This document shows positions 10,326-20,650 of a DNA stretch of 64,000 bases, in pieces; position 1 is the stretch's first letter; every line of letters starts with the position of its first letter. The DNA is taken from positions 26,608,673-26,672,672 of the forward strand of contig OU744732.1 in the NCBI GenBank assembly GCA_916613615.1, given 5' to 3'. The notes beneath the pieces were generated by a model. The model searched no databases. It was not told where the DNA came from and was given only the letters and a program-made list of their open reading frames with translations. The position numbers and the translations under genes were made by a program. This DNA is from Steromphala cineraria (lineage: Eukaryota > Mollusca > Gastropoda > Trochida > Trochidae).

Positions 10326-10403
10326 TTAGCAAATGTATGTCTTCTTCACTTCCTTCCTCACAGAGGCATAGTCCGGCAGCCAGCCATCGTGACAAGGAAA
10401 ATG
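10326..10403 (-). CDS. Possible CTLD N-terminal exon remnant
   Basis: Minus-strand frame reading HFPCHDGWLPDYASVRKEVK then KTYIC and stop. CTLDs usually begin C-P-x-G-W-x-x-Y-x-x-S-C-Y; here the first Cys, the GW and the Y are present but the second Cys is valine. It is upstream of, and on the same strand as, the candidate at 9351-9536, the order expected of one lectin gene. The motif is short, so the call is weak. Confidence 0.25.
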   Translation of the reverse strand, partial: HFPCHDGWLPDYASVRKEVKKTYIC

Positions 10404-10772
10404 CGTCCATATAATTACTTTTTGCAATAATGAACCCCTAAAGTATATACTAAAGGAAACACTAAGTCATCATTGAGCATTTTGAATAATTTATGTTTTA
10501 ATTGAATAGGGTGATTTTGAGATTTCAGTTATCCAGTCAAATCGGGTAATTACAGTTTGTTGTGCAATATTGAACAACATTAATAAAATGCAATTCCTTA
10601 TCATCAGTCTATATAAAAATATATACACTTTTAGTAGGACAATAACCCCAAAAAGCCAACATTTTGATCATTGTCTGGATTGTCCGGTTTAAATGTTAAT
10701 GATGATTGAGAATGCCAAAAGATCTGCTGATTATTTCTTTATTTGAAACCACATCTTGCTGATACATAAATT

Positions 10773-10785
10773 CTCTGCGAATTTA
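10773..10785. repeat. Left target-site duplication of the SINE
   Basis: CTCTGCGAATTTA, identical to 11,106-11,118. Confidence 0.9.
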
Positions 10786-11105
10786 GGTGATGTGAGGTGA
10801 GGTGATGTGGGGTTATCGTCGCTTTCAAGAGAATTTCACTTATATCGCGGCTGCTAGTAATGCTGCAGGGAGAAGCCCGCAACACTATTGTGGCTATGCA
10901 CTGCGGTGAAACCTGCGATCATCGGCTGGAACTAGCAACCATAGGTGGTACTGCACTGAAATTCAGTGTAGCATTGCACCCAAACCTGACTGCGTATAGA
11001 ACAGTTCTCTACTGCAGACAACGTTGCCGAGCTCCTGGCGGGATTCGAACCACTGACCTCCTGATCCAAAGCCGAACACGCTAACCACTGCGCTATCCCG
11101 CCACC
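10786..11105 (-). mobile_element. Full-length tRNA-derived SINE (320 bp)
   Basis: On the minus strand it begins with a tRNA-like head (GGCGGGATAGCGCAGTGG and GGTTCGAATCCCGCC, the A-box and B-box of RNA polymerase III). The body contains AAGTGAAATTCTCTTGAAAG, and it ends in a tail of TCACC-like units. It is bounded by the 13-bp direct repeat CTCTGCGAATTTA at 10,773-10,785 and 11,106-11,118, the target duplication expected of LINE-driven retroposition. Confidence 0.9.
11037..11102 (-). ncRNA. tRNA-like head of the SINE (Pol III promoter)
   Basis: The acceptor-stem halves GGCGGGA and TCCCGCC and the TTCGAAT loop are intact, but the anticodon arm pairs poorly, so this is a SINE promoter rather than a functional tRNA gene. 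Confidence 0.7.
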
Positions 11106-11118
11106 CTCTGCGAATTTA
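11106..11118. repeat. Right target-site duplication of the SINE
   Basis: CTCTGCGAATTTA, identical to 10,773-10,785. Confidence 0.9.
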
Positions 11119-11403
11119 TGACAGGTCATTGGCAACTAAACCTTGAACTGAAATATAAATAACAATAATTTCTTGAAAGAAGCAAAAACTTCTTTTTTAC
11201 AGTTCATTATAGATAAAATTCAGTCAGAAGACGTTATGTTATTTCATTTCAAACTTACAAAAGCGGCAGAATAACATATCCCTTATTTCGGGCTTAAGTC
11301 GCAGAAAAAATACTCTTTTTACATCAAAATCTAATCTAATGGACGTTTAACATATTATCTAAATGATGAATATGCCACCAAAATATTAAGCTTTCAAGAC
11401 GCA

Positions 11404-11585
11404 TTTCAAAAAGACATATCATTGACAGCTTTGCAACTTGAGTGGTCGTTTCATTAAATGTTACCATCTTACCAAAAACTGAACTGACAGCTCAAACTGT
11501 TGGAATCACAATTTCAATTAAACCAAATTTGAATTTCTCATTCAATCAATTTTCAAGTAGATCCAAGCGAATGTTCTTTATAAAG
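11404..11585. repeat. Left part of a segment duplicated at 28.11-28.29 kb
   Basis: TTTGCAACTTGAGTGGTCG and TTTTCAAGTAGATCCAAGC have close matches at 28.14 and 28.27 kb. The right part of the same segment resumes only at 14,300, so about 2.7 kb (11,586-14,299) separates two pieces that are contiguous at 28 kb. Confidence 0.7.
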
Positions 11586-12078
11586 TCTCAGCTAGCAAAT
11601 TCTCCCAATGTAATTTCGTCTCCCAATGACAACAGTGCAGACCTACTAATGATTTTTAAAAATATAATGATAATTTGGAACCAAATAAATCGTATTACAT
11701 TTGTTTGCTTTTGCTTGTCATTTTAGGATCGTACATGTATGTTTCATCCTTACAATCAAATATCACATCACATATTGGCCCTTAGCACCACATTAAAACA
11801 ATTAGCTAAAACAAATTAAAAAGGATGTGTATTATAGTAAAGTGTTCATATCTTACGTATCATTATTACTTGAAAACGTTATAACACATATAATTTGGGT
11901 TCTGCTTAACTAACTGAGGATTGTTAGATAAGCAGTTTTATGTAAGAATTCATTGAACCGGGCAATGAATTATTTCAGTTATATCTCTTTACGCTATAAT
12001 AATAATGAAGATAGTAATACTAGGTATTTATTAGGCGCACATTTCCATCCACTATTGCATGCTCAAGGCGCTACCAAC
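11586..12078. other. Part of the 2.7-kb interruption; no gene
   Basis: Absent from the 28-kb counterpart. No domain or element end recognised. Confidence 0.4.
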
Positions 12079-12151
12079 ATTATTACCCTTAAGATAAATT
12101 TCTCGAATTCTTATTGGTCAATAGCTAAAGCATACATACCCGTGTAGTCGG

Positions 12152-12188
12152 ATTTGGCAGGGTGTACGAAGTGTACACCCCGTCAAAT
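12152..12188. repeat. Hairpin with 16-bp arms
   Basis: ATTTGGCAGGGTGTAC pairs with GTACACCCCGTCAAAT (14 of 16), loop about 5 bases. Confidence 0.7.
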
Positions 12189-12573
12189 TTGTCACGTGAC
12201 ATACCAAACGGGTCATACGGATGACCTTGACCTCAGATGGAATGCGGAAGTAAAACGGCCACTCGACTGACAATTTCAGAATCAAAATTTACAATGACCA
12301 ACATCAATTGAGAGATTTTAATGTTATGTCATTGTTAATTTCCATCGTGTTATTACATTCATTCAATATGAACACATGTTTCTCTTTAATTATTTCATTG
12401 AACAACACTATTAATTCATATATTTTTAGTCACAGAGTTATCTCCCTTTATATAACTGCCGTTAGCTCCGTACCGCGACTCTTGACGTTCACACTGTGCT
12501 GAGCTTGGATCGCAGTCTAGTTATGACTTATTTTGGAGGAAATGAGTAAACTGGGTTGAAATAAGAGATCTTA

Positions 12574-12740
12574 AGGGTAATAAATTCGTTACACGGCGTT
12601 TTGACAGGGTGTACGGGACTGTAAGACCCTTGTACATTCTGCATTTCCTTCGGCTCCGCCTCAGGAAAATACAGAATGTACAAGGGTCTTACAGTCCCGT
12701 ACACCCTGACAAAACGCCGTGTAACTAATATTATTACCCT
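12574..12740. repeat. 167-bp near-perfect palindrome
   Basis: The core arms ACACGGCG... and ...CGCCGTGT (12,591-12,722) pair almost perfectly around a loop CTTCGGCTCCGCCTCAGG. Flanks AGGGTAAT and ATTACCCT extend the symmetry. The minus-strand frames here are palindrome artefacts. Confidence 0.9.
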
Positions 12741-12802
12741 CATCTAAGCTTTGATTCTTATAACCCAAGAATATCAAACACATATGAACAAATGAAGTAA
12801 TA

Positions 12803-14297
12803 TACACTGTTTCAAAAAAGAAACGCAACCCCTGATAATATGCAATGTTGATATCAGTCTTTAGCTTTTTATTACTCATATATTATCAAAGATACCACAA
12901 TAAAATTTTACATGGTGAAACAAATGTATATGTTGTATTAGGTCTCAATATCATAGGTCTCTGTTATACATTCGACGGAAACTAGAGGGCGCTTTCTTCA
13001 GTATCTAGTATGAGGGCCACGAGCTGTAATCACAGCATTGCACCTCCATGGAACAGAACGGATCAGAGAACAAATCCTATCTTGTGGTATTGCTCTCCAT
13101 TCATCCTGTAGTGCTGTGGCCAGTGCATCTAACGTTTGCGGTGGTGGTGTACGTGTACTGATACGACGATCAAAATAGTCGCAAAGATGTTCGATGGGGT
13201 TGATGTTGCGCGACCTGGGCGGCCATGGCAAGGAGTTGACATTGGAATTCCGTAGAAAATCCACTGTTCCACGAGCTGGGTGAGGGCGGATATTGTCCTA
13301 TTGAAACAGTTCCTTCTGTTGGTCGATTATCGGAAGGAGGTGTGGCTGTAAAACGTCACTGATGTACCGTTGGGCCGTCAAATTGCCGGGAATGATGACC
13401 AGGTGTGATCGTCCGTTGTAAGACATGGCTCTCCACACCATGACGCTCCCTCAACATATGTCGACTTGTCGAACGCAGTTTGGTGCAAAACGTTCATTTC
13501 CTAGTATGCATACATGTTGCCTGTCGTCATGTCTGTGAAGTAGGAAACGGAACTTGCCACTGAAACAGAAACGTCTCCAGTTCCTTTGGGTTCATATCCT
13601 CATGATAGTGCACCATCTGAGACGTTGACGTCGATGTTGACGTCTCAGAACAAGTCCGACAAATGGTCGTCGTGCATGAAGATTAGCCTCGCGTAAACGG
13701 TTCCTGATGCTTTGGGCTGACAATCACCTCAAACCAGGCACTTGTGTTGCAGTGACGGTTGGTGTGGCTTGCCGATTACGTACGTGGGTGACCCGGATGA
13801 AACTATCCTGAGCCGTTGTGGTGATCCTTGGTCTACCATACCGTGAACGGTCTTCGGTTGCATGGAACTGTCTATAGCGATTCCAAAGACGGGAGATCGT
13901 TGTTTTATGAACATTAAGATGTTTAAGAATCCAACCAATGACAATATTTCGATCTGCTTTTTCAATCGGGCCATTTTCGACCTTTATTTTCGGAATAAGC
14001 GAAGCGAATGTATTACCAAACTACGTTTTCTTCTTTAGACCTCGGCTTAAACTGTGATTTCCTTGACTTGCACGTGCAGTTCACTTTTAGCATTATGCAT
14101 ATGACTGTTTCGCACATTCTCGAACAAAATCGAATAAAATGTCAGCGTGCTTTAATAAGGCCGCCTATTGTAGCTATAACTAATCAAACAAGAACATATA
14201 GCATGACAAAAAATCCAATTTACATTCACCATTTTTGTTCAAAAGGATGTTGACAAATATTAAGAGAAAGGTTGCGTTTCTTTTTTGAGAGAGTGTA
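12803..14297 (-). mobile_element. Tc1/mariner-family transposon, decayed
   Basis: A 28-bp terminal inverted repeat, beginning TACACTGTTTC at the left and with 26 of 28 bases mirrored at the right, is flanked by TA at 12,801-12,802 and 14,298-14,299. Length 1,495 bp is normal for the family. The interior carries a broken minus-strand transposase. Confidence 0.92.
12998..13974 (-). pseudogene. Tc1-like DD34E transposase pseudogene
   Basis: The enzyme cuts and pastes its own element at TA sites. The N-terminal DNA-binding half is recognisable (VHKTTISRLWNRYRQFHA, RYGRPRITTTAQDSFIR) but in a different frame from the ATG at 13,974. The catalytic end shows the DN(I)RPHPA block containing the second Asp, then 34 residues, then the Glu of NPIEHLCDYFDRR: the DD34E spacing of Tc1-like enzymes. 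At least two frameshifts and one internal stop (before the second Asp) disable it. The final frame ends at 12,998. Confidence 0.9.
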
Positions 14298-14299
14298 TA

Positions 14300-14640
14300 A
14301 CCTTTCGAATCAATAACCAAATGAAAAGAAGGATAGCAGTTATAGGAGTAAAATATACATGTTCATTTTTAATTATGATTAATTTACGTTTTTGTTTTCG
14401 AGATGTTTACCAATAATGAAATAAAATGTGTATATTGTACATGTTATTTTGCTGATTACAAATACCATTAAATAAACCATGTTTCTTTAAACACATATCC
14501 AAGCTCTGCACGGGTATTTGGCTGTTACCTGATTTTCATTTAAATCCTTTATTTGAAAAGAAAAAATAAACATTTAGTTAAGAAGATTGTGTTGTGGCAT
14601 ACATGTATATAAGCAGAAATATATTGGCAAAATAAGTTAA
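14300..14640. repeat. Right part of the segment duplicated at 28.29-28.62 kb
   Basis: CCTTTCGAATCAATAACC immediately after the Tc1 element matches 28,292 onward; similarity continues through GTATTTGGCTGTTA. No gene in this stretch. Confidence 0.7.
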
Positions 14641-14642
14641 TT

Positions 14643-14834
14643 ATGAAAATTGTATGTGTCTCTTTCAGAATGAGCAATAGATCGCCGGCCTCTTTCCTTT
14701 TATTGATGAGTAGCAAACGCTCAGCAAGGCGGGACTACAAGCAGATATTGTCTTCCTGTGTTAGTAAACAAAATTCGTCTCGCCTACATATGCAATTGAT
14801 AAGCAAATACTTGTATTGCCCGAACGTTATATAA
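14643..14834. other. Exon-like segment, copy T5 (degenerate)
   Basis: ATTGATGAGTAGC, then CTCAGCAAGGCGGGA (14,703-14,734), aligns with the ATTGATGAA..TTCAGCAAGGCGGGA of T3 but has a TAG where T3 has a sense codon. In another frame (M at 14,643) 63 codons are open after a good acceptor (GTATGTGTCTCTTTCAG at about 14,669). A much more decayed relative lies at 28.63 kb. No domain recognised. Confidence 0.3.
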
Positions 14835-15324
14835 GGATTTGGTAAATGCCAGTTAATGTTGAATTATTTTTGCAAAAATATCTGTAAATAAAGTTTCATC
14901 GATTAAGATTAGAATGTTTTATTTTCTTATATTTCATTGTATATAAAGCTTTTTTTCAACATTCCTTTATGTAATTATATATATTATATAATAATATTAT
15001 ATAATTATATTTGTCTGCAAGAAGACGTAAACAAAGGTTTATGTTTCTTCAGTATCCTTTTTAAATCTAAAATTCAAAATGCTATAAACATAACAAAAGT
15101 GGAAAGTATGAGGTTATTCGGTTATGTAACCAAATTGTAACAACCGCATGCTATCATTCCTATTAAACTATTTTGTCTTGTTTTGTCACTTAAATAAGAA
15201 AGCACCGTAAAAGTGACAAAATCTTCTATACAACAAAAACACTTTGACAGTTGATTAGAGGACATCTAGACGTCTGGCCTAAAATATCTAAACTGGCAGT
15301 AGATTGCACAGTAATAGAACGTGC
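14835..15324. other. AT-rich stretch, no supported gene
   Basis: Includes an almost pure AT run near 14,970-15,010. A short plus frame (14,937-15,140) is low complexity. Confidence 0.5.
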
Positions 15325-15470
15325 GGAAACAAAATGGTCCGAAAGGGTGATTGAATTCATCGTTAACTAGCTTGGTAAATGAACTGAGTGGCTCTTTACA
15401 AGTAGCGTCTTGATGTTCACATGGATTGAGTATTCTCTGTCCGGGTTGTTGAGGAGTGACTGTCTGGTAG
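15255..15470 (-). other. Recurrent block R, copy 1 (open minus frame)
   Basis: First of 12 copies of an about 150-bp block. On the minus strand, after an acceptor-like CTGTCTACCAG, about 65 codons are open, including QRILNPCEHQDATCKEPLSS and FTKLVNDEFNHPFGPF, ending at TAG near 15,272. The LSSFTK word matches RSSFTK of the copy at 31.99 kb. I recognise no domain; see the finding on block R for the strand question. Confidence 0.4.
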
Positions 15471-16499
15471 ACAGTGTGTGTATGTCAACTCAATTTTAAC
15501 TTTGTCGCCCTTTAAGAAATTCAATCTAAACAAATGTAAAAGTTACAAGAGCTATTAAAAAGTATGATAAGAATCCTATGACAATATTCAACTACAGAAT
15601 ATGTTTTTTTTAAATTCCTTATAATATAATTGTTCATACTTTTCATATATCACTTTATTGAAAGGTATACAATATAATTTGATAACTGAGATGTTATAAA
15701 TCAGATGATTTAAATTTTGACCCAATGCTCCTTTTAGAGAATGCCAAACTTGTAGCAGACATATTTGTTCTCTATATACGAAGTGTAGATATAATAAACG
15801 TACACATTGATCTATAAGTTTCACTGTAAGATATTTTGCTCAGTAATGATGACTGGTTCCAAATTTCTAAACATGATGATATAACATAGGAAACTCATCA
15901 CAGTCATACAGATTGTTGATGGGCAGCTTTTAACACAACGACAAGAAAAGAATCAAAATGGTGTGTAAGTTATAATAATGACTCTTAAATCCTTTTATAC
16001 GTGCATAATGAAACAAAAGTAACTATTCGTACAAAGTTTTAAGTATTATTTCAGTGTAATAACTTTTGGAATATACATTAACGTACAACTGTTAAGTTTC
16101 AGAAAGCATGCTTAGTGCACATTGTGCTTTGCATTGGGTAGCTAACCACGCAGAGAGCTGATATTGCAAGAACTTTTCCCTGCTTTGTCTTTTATAAACG
16201 ACAATCATACCTCATACTGTAGTCAGTGACGTTCTTGTAAATTTCTGGGACATGAGCGGTGCAAGATCGATAATATGAGACAAAACGTTTTATCTTATGT
16301 AACACAAAACGGTTAAATGATAGATTTAGAACTTTGATTGGTTGATTGGCATTAAGGTTATTATATTTCAGTGAAATTCCATAAATGGTGGTTTACCGTC
16401 GCTCATACATATTTAACTATGCTTATTAAATTCAGCTTCTATAAGAAGTTGTTAAAATTCTAGCATCATATAATATATATGCCCAAGCCAATAACAACA
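15471..16499. other. No supported gene
   Basis: A stretch near 15.9 kb resembles 29.0 kb (GATTGTTGATGGGCAGCT against CCGTTGATTGGCAGCT). Confidence 0.4.
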
Positions 16500-17020
16500 T
16501 GACAACTCTTAATCCAAATGTACTTTAATCTTTGTTTTACTATAACTTCCTGAAACGTGGTATACCAACGTTTATCTTTCACAATCACAACAAATGCATT
16601 CCTTAATATGATGAACTTGACTGTTTTATACTGTTGTGTGTGTCAAATTCCCACTGATTACAACATTTCTATGTCAACATATGGCTGTTTTTCTTAATAA
16701 AGCCACGTTCTTATTGACATTTTATGACAGCATGCAAAGAAACGCTCATGTACATGTAGACTTTGCATAAACCTCTTGAACATATAGGTATCTAATATAG
16801 CGAGAGGAAAGTTAATGGTGGAGTATCTGTCATAAATGTAGGCAGGATGCAACGTGTCTAAGAAGTGACCATCCATCAGTGCTAGGCAGTTTCTTCTTTA
16901 CTTTCCCGCCTTGCTGAACAGGGACACTTCATCAATCTGTGTGGACGAGTCTACAGGGATATCTTCTTTGTCCATTGGACAGGTATAACCTTCAGTGATG
17001 ATTAATGTTCAACCTGTGTA
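16500..17020 (+). repeat. Segment present inverted at 30.93-31.44 kb
   Basis: TTCCTGAAACGTGGTATACC and CACAATCACAACAAATGCAT, then the T3 segment, appear in opposite orientation and order at 30.93-31.44 kb. Part of the left end also resembles 19.56-19.72 kb in direct orientation. Confidence 0.75.
16898..17008. other. Conserved exon-like segment, copy T3 (strand unresolved)
   Basis: Minus: open from 17,008 to TAA at 16,898-16,900, reading MDKEDIPVDSSTQIDEV then SLFSKAGK. Plus: pyrimidine-rich CTTTACTTTCCCGCCTTGCTGAACAG, about 20 open codons (ICVDESTGISSLSIG), then CAG/GTATAA, a good donor. The sequence beyond the minus stop is also alike in T1, T3 and T4, but there the changes fall freely at all codon positions, so it is untranslated or intronic. 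Confidence 0.45.
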
Positions 17021-18059
17021 CTGTACTTATCAGTGTTCAATTCCAAACGGTTTTCAGTATATATATTTTGCATTGTACGAAATGCAAACGTATGAGTGTG
17101 CAAGATTTTTAAACCAAACATTTGGATATTTAAACACAGATTTTCGAAACAAAATTTCGAAATTCAGCAAACCTCCATCTTAAAACTTGCAACAATTATG
17201 ATAATATTGTTAATCAATTAACTGACATATAAGACCTATATTTAGAGATAATTACCTAGCTATATATCCTAAGGATGGAATTATTCAGCTTAGTTACTCT
17301 TCATCATTGAAGATATAAATACTGAACGATTACCAATGTCATTTTTATATTGTTTTTTTTTTCTTGATGTTGAGTCATCTTGATTTCGTCCAAGCCATGT
17401 AAATTAATAATGAAAGAATAATCCCCCAAATTTCAAGATCTTTATTTCTTATCTATCGTTTTATAATGAAATCAGCTAAGAAATCATATAATTCAATCAC
17501 TATTATAACGAAGATCAGTACCTATTTTGTCATTTTTTAAATCATTATTTGATTTCACTGATGGTAAATTTATTATAATTAGTCTGCCGCCTTGCCATTG
17601 GGCAAACAATCGTATTACACGTGGTCTTTTTCAGTTCTGGAAATGTCATGAGTCAATTCAATTTAAAAGATTTGTTAACACACCTTTTTTAATGAAATAA
17701 TACATCCTGCATATATACACAAAGATCGTATTAAAGCACCCCTTATTTTTTAAAATGAAATTGGATGCACTTAGAATATTTGGTAGATTTGATGTATTGA
17801 CAACTCAAGATATACAATTATGACAATTAGTTGCATTAAATCTTTACCCCGATATTATTTATAGTTCTTGTTTTAATAATCTGTAACTAAAATATGGACG
17901 AGAAATAAAACTTGACTGCACGGAATAATAACTTAATGACACTTTGATGCCATATTTAAGTATTCAAAATGCCAATAAATGCTCGCAATTGGCCAAAGTG
18001 GGCCGCAAGACAAAAATCCCAATGTAATGTTATTTTCATAACGAACTAACAGTAAAACG
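17021..18059. other. No supported gene
   Basis: 17.83-18.0 kb resembles 31.77-31.93 and 20.44-20.52 kb (GCCAATAAATGCTCGCAATTGGCC and relatives), the start of the unit repeats. Confidence 0.5.
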
Positions 18060-19500
18060 AATGACATTGTTGGCTTGAAATGGTGGCATCAACCATGCAT
18101 TCATAAGTGAAAGAAAGCCTTTTTCAGGAAGTAATGGAGAATGCATTTTGAAGGATTTTAATCTTGAAAAGTTTAATATATGAAACGAAATATGACTCAA
18201 ATATACAAATCAATAAACTTTGTTTTGTTGATTAATGCAAATATCTTTCCAGCTTTAAAACTGTACACATAATTTGTTAATTAAGATAAGACGTCACACC
18301 TTTTTATAGGGTATGTCATATCTTCATATAGTGCATGGTAATTAATAACATATCAGTTCAAAACAGGCATTTTGTCCAGGCAGAGCAACATGTAAAATCA
18401 TTCAGTTCAAACGCTTCGTAGTCTAACTGAACCCATTACAGTACACTAGTGGAACTCTTGTTTATCTTATAATCGTATATCTTTGTAAGTAATGGGACAA
18501 TGCAGTGAGCAAAGACATTGTAAGTGAAGCGACCTGCTATTCGATTCACCAAAGAATTGACGATGTCTCCTAAAAGAGCAATTGCAGACCAATTTTCCTG
18601 TTTTTTCTTTGATAAATGAACATAATACAATGAATACTTGCATCAGTCACGTTCTTAGTCTATTTAAGGCATTAAAGATCAGCCATAGTAGACAAGTCTT
18701 TTTTAAGTTAAATAACCTCGTCAACACATTACTCCACATGTCTTGTAATGCAGCTCTCAGTTTCAGGATTCAGAATGAAGTAAATTCCCTTTATTGATTC
18801 ATTAAGCCAGATAATGCTATTTTAATACTGCTTATCTGTAATCAGTTGATTTGTTTGATTTGTTTTTAAGTTGAAAGTAATAGAGCTCGAATTTTCTGTT
18901 TATCAGCTTTACCATATACCACAGGCTTTGGCAACGACTTATCAAACTCAAGCCTTGTTATTGACACACCAGAAGAAAAGTGAGATTAAGAAAACGCTAG
19001 GAGTGGTATATGTCACCGTGAAAAGGCTGTAATCTGATCATCCGTTCTCAAGATTTATGGATTTGAAAAGACAAAATTTCAGGCAGAATAGTGGTTTAGA
19101 AAAGGGAGTTTAATGGCTTCACCAGATCTCAATAAATGTCAGGTGTATTTAAGTCAATGTGAAATGCTGTCGAAACGTCAAGTTATGCTTTTGTCAAAAA
19201 TGATAAGGTCAAAATACTTAAAAAAACATTTCCTGAGAGTTAAGTTGAAATAATTGCAATCATTCAAAACAGGATGCATTCTTTCACAGACACTGTAACA
19301 ATGAAACAATCTTTTAAATTCTCAACCAAAAACTCTTCGTTACCAGCATCTCTGATTGAATTGTTCAAAAAATGAAACTAATATATTAACTAACGTTCAG
19401 AAGTGATCATACAAAAATAGATATATGTGTATTGTTTTTAAAATATTGTGAACCATTACGGAAATAATCCAGTACAGGTCTCTTAAACACAAGATGTCAG
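18060..19500. repeat. Repeat unit I (partial, diverged)
   Basis: 18,060-18,840 matches 21,360-22,230 (unit II) and 32,240-32,850 plus 35,346-35,540 (unit III). 18,950-19,500 matches 22,960-23,500. A minus-strand stretch at about 18,440-18,560, VNRIAGRFTYNVFAHCIVP, is conserved in unit II and partly in III, but frameshifts break it there. An inverted pair TTCAGTT..AACTGAA near 18.40 kb is kept in all three. Confidence 0.75.
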
Positions 19501-20199
19501 TTTTATCTAGCAACGACTGGTATTCGAATCATTGGACAGCTGAGATAGCAAGAAGGTTTTATGTTTCAGTGAAATTCCAGATACATATTTAAATATGCTT
19601 ATAAGGTTCAACTTCTATATGAAGATGTTAAGAATCAAGCATTATATATATCCAAGCCAACAACATGACAACTCTTAATCCAAATCTACTTAAATCTTTG
19701 TTTTAATTTAACTAACCATCGAAGATCTTTCACAAATAGATAGCAGCTAGTAAAATATCCTGAGGTATAAATGAAGATTATACAGTCATAAGTTTTAAAT
19801 AACGTGTTATCAGTCATAAAACTAAATTTTCTGAAGTCATCGAGCGAAAATCTGGCCTATTTTCTCCCTAACGACAACGCGTTTGCTCAAATTATACAAA
19901 ATAATCAATACAATGAAATTTATTGACATATACTTTGTGTAGCTAACGCCAAAGATCCAGGTTCGAAAACCAGGTGGAGACACCCATTATTTGTGACCTA
20001 GGCTTTACACTATGTTGTGCACTTCCAATAAGCAGTGCTTGCGCTGGATATTAGGCTTAACAATTTCATTGTGACATTGATATGGGGAGTTATACTTTCC
20101 ATAAACGAATTTATTAATAATAACATTTTGAACTTATTTGCGTTTTTACTGTAAATCTACCAGTTGATTGCACAGAAGCTACATGTATAAGAGCTGAAT
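19501..20199. other. No supported gene
   Basis: 19.56-19.72 kb is a diverged copy of 16.37-16.55 kb. A B-box-like CAGGTTCGAAAACC near 19,968 may be a SINE relic; no second box or target duplication found. Confidence 0.4.
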
Positions 20200-20345
20200 G
20201 AACTTTTGATTTTGGTCAAAGAGGAAATGTTAGTGAAAAATCTATTTTAATTTATTTCAGTTAAAGTAAAATTTGATCAATTCTATAACATTATGAATTT
20301 CACTTTTACCGTCCTCAATCGACAATTTAATTAGAAAATATAAAG
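20200..20345 (-). pseudogene. Remnant of a TNF-like domain exon (unit II)
   Basis: On the minus strand the segment reads DGKSEIHNVIELIKF before a stop. It aligns with NKNDSHIVIELVEL of the exon at 29,496 and with the unit III copy at 31,470. Only the C-terminal half is recognisable. Confidence 0.35.
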
Positions 20346-20509
20346 TATCAAGCTTGTATTGATGAATAAATGTAATTTACATACTTGAAATTGGGGAAAA
20401 GACAAGGAATATCAGCTTGACATTTACCTCATGTCAAAGATGCAATATTTAAGCATTCGAAATGCCAATGAATGGTCGTAATTGGCCTGGCAAAGAGAAA
20501 GTGGGCCGC

Positions 20510-20650
20510 ACGTCTGATTGAATTTGCTGTTAAGTACTTTAATAAATGAACTGAGTGAGTAGCTCTCTATTTATAAAGGTATTGTCTCCCAACGTGAACG
20601 GGTATTTGAGACAGGTCTGGCCTTGTTGAGCAAAACATACACAGATACAA
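20510..20650 (-). other. Block R, copy a of unit II
   Basis: Minus frame after TTTTGCTCAACAAG reads QTCLKYPFTLGDNTFINREL and closes with TAA near 20,539. The counterpart in unit III is at 31,925. Confidence 0.4.

Larger units (their letters stand above)
12079..12740. mobile_element. Foldback cluster with repeated ATTATTACCCTTAAGA-type ends
   Basis: ATTATTACCCTTAAGA (12,079-12,094) is mirrored by TCTTAAGGGTAATAA (12,569-12,583), and ATTACCCT appears again at 12,733-12,740. A small hairpin at 12,152-12,188 and a long palindrome at 12,574-12,740 both contain CAGGGTGTACG. This looks like one or two nested palindromic non-autonomous elements. Confidence 0.6.

Noticed and set aside
11037..11102. 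Functional tRNA gene
   Set aside because: The anticodon stem pairs poorly, and the sequence is embedded in a SINE bounded by target duplications.
16694..16876. In-frame continuation beyond the minus-strand stop of T1, T3 and T4, suggesting stop-codon readthrough (MDGHFLDT.. in the same frame)
   Set aside because: Between T1 and T3 about nine of twelve changes in that stretch alter the residue, as expected without coding constraint. Similarity is explained by duplication.
19935..20040. tRNA-derived SINE around CAGGTTCGAAAACC
   Set aside because: Only a B-box-like word is present; no A-box, tail or target duplication could be found.
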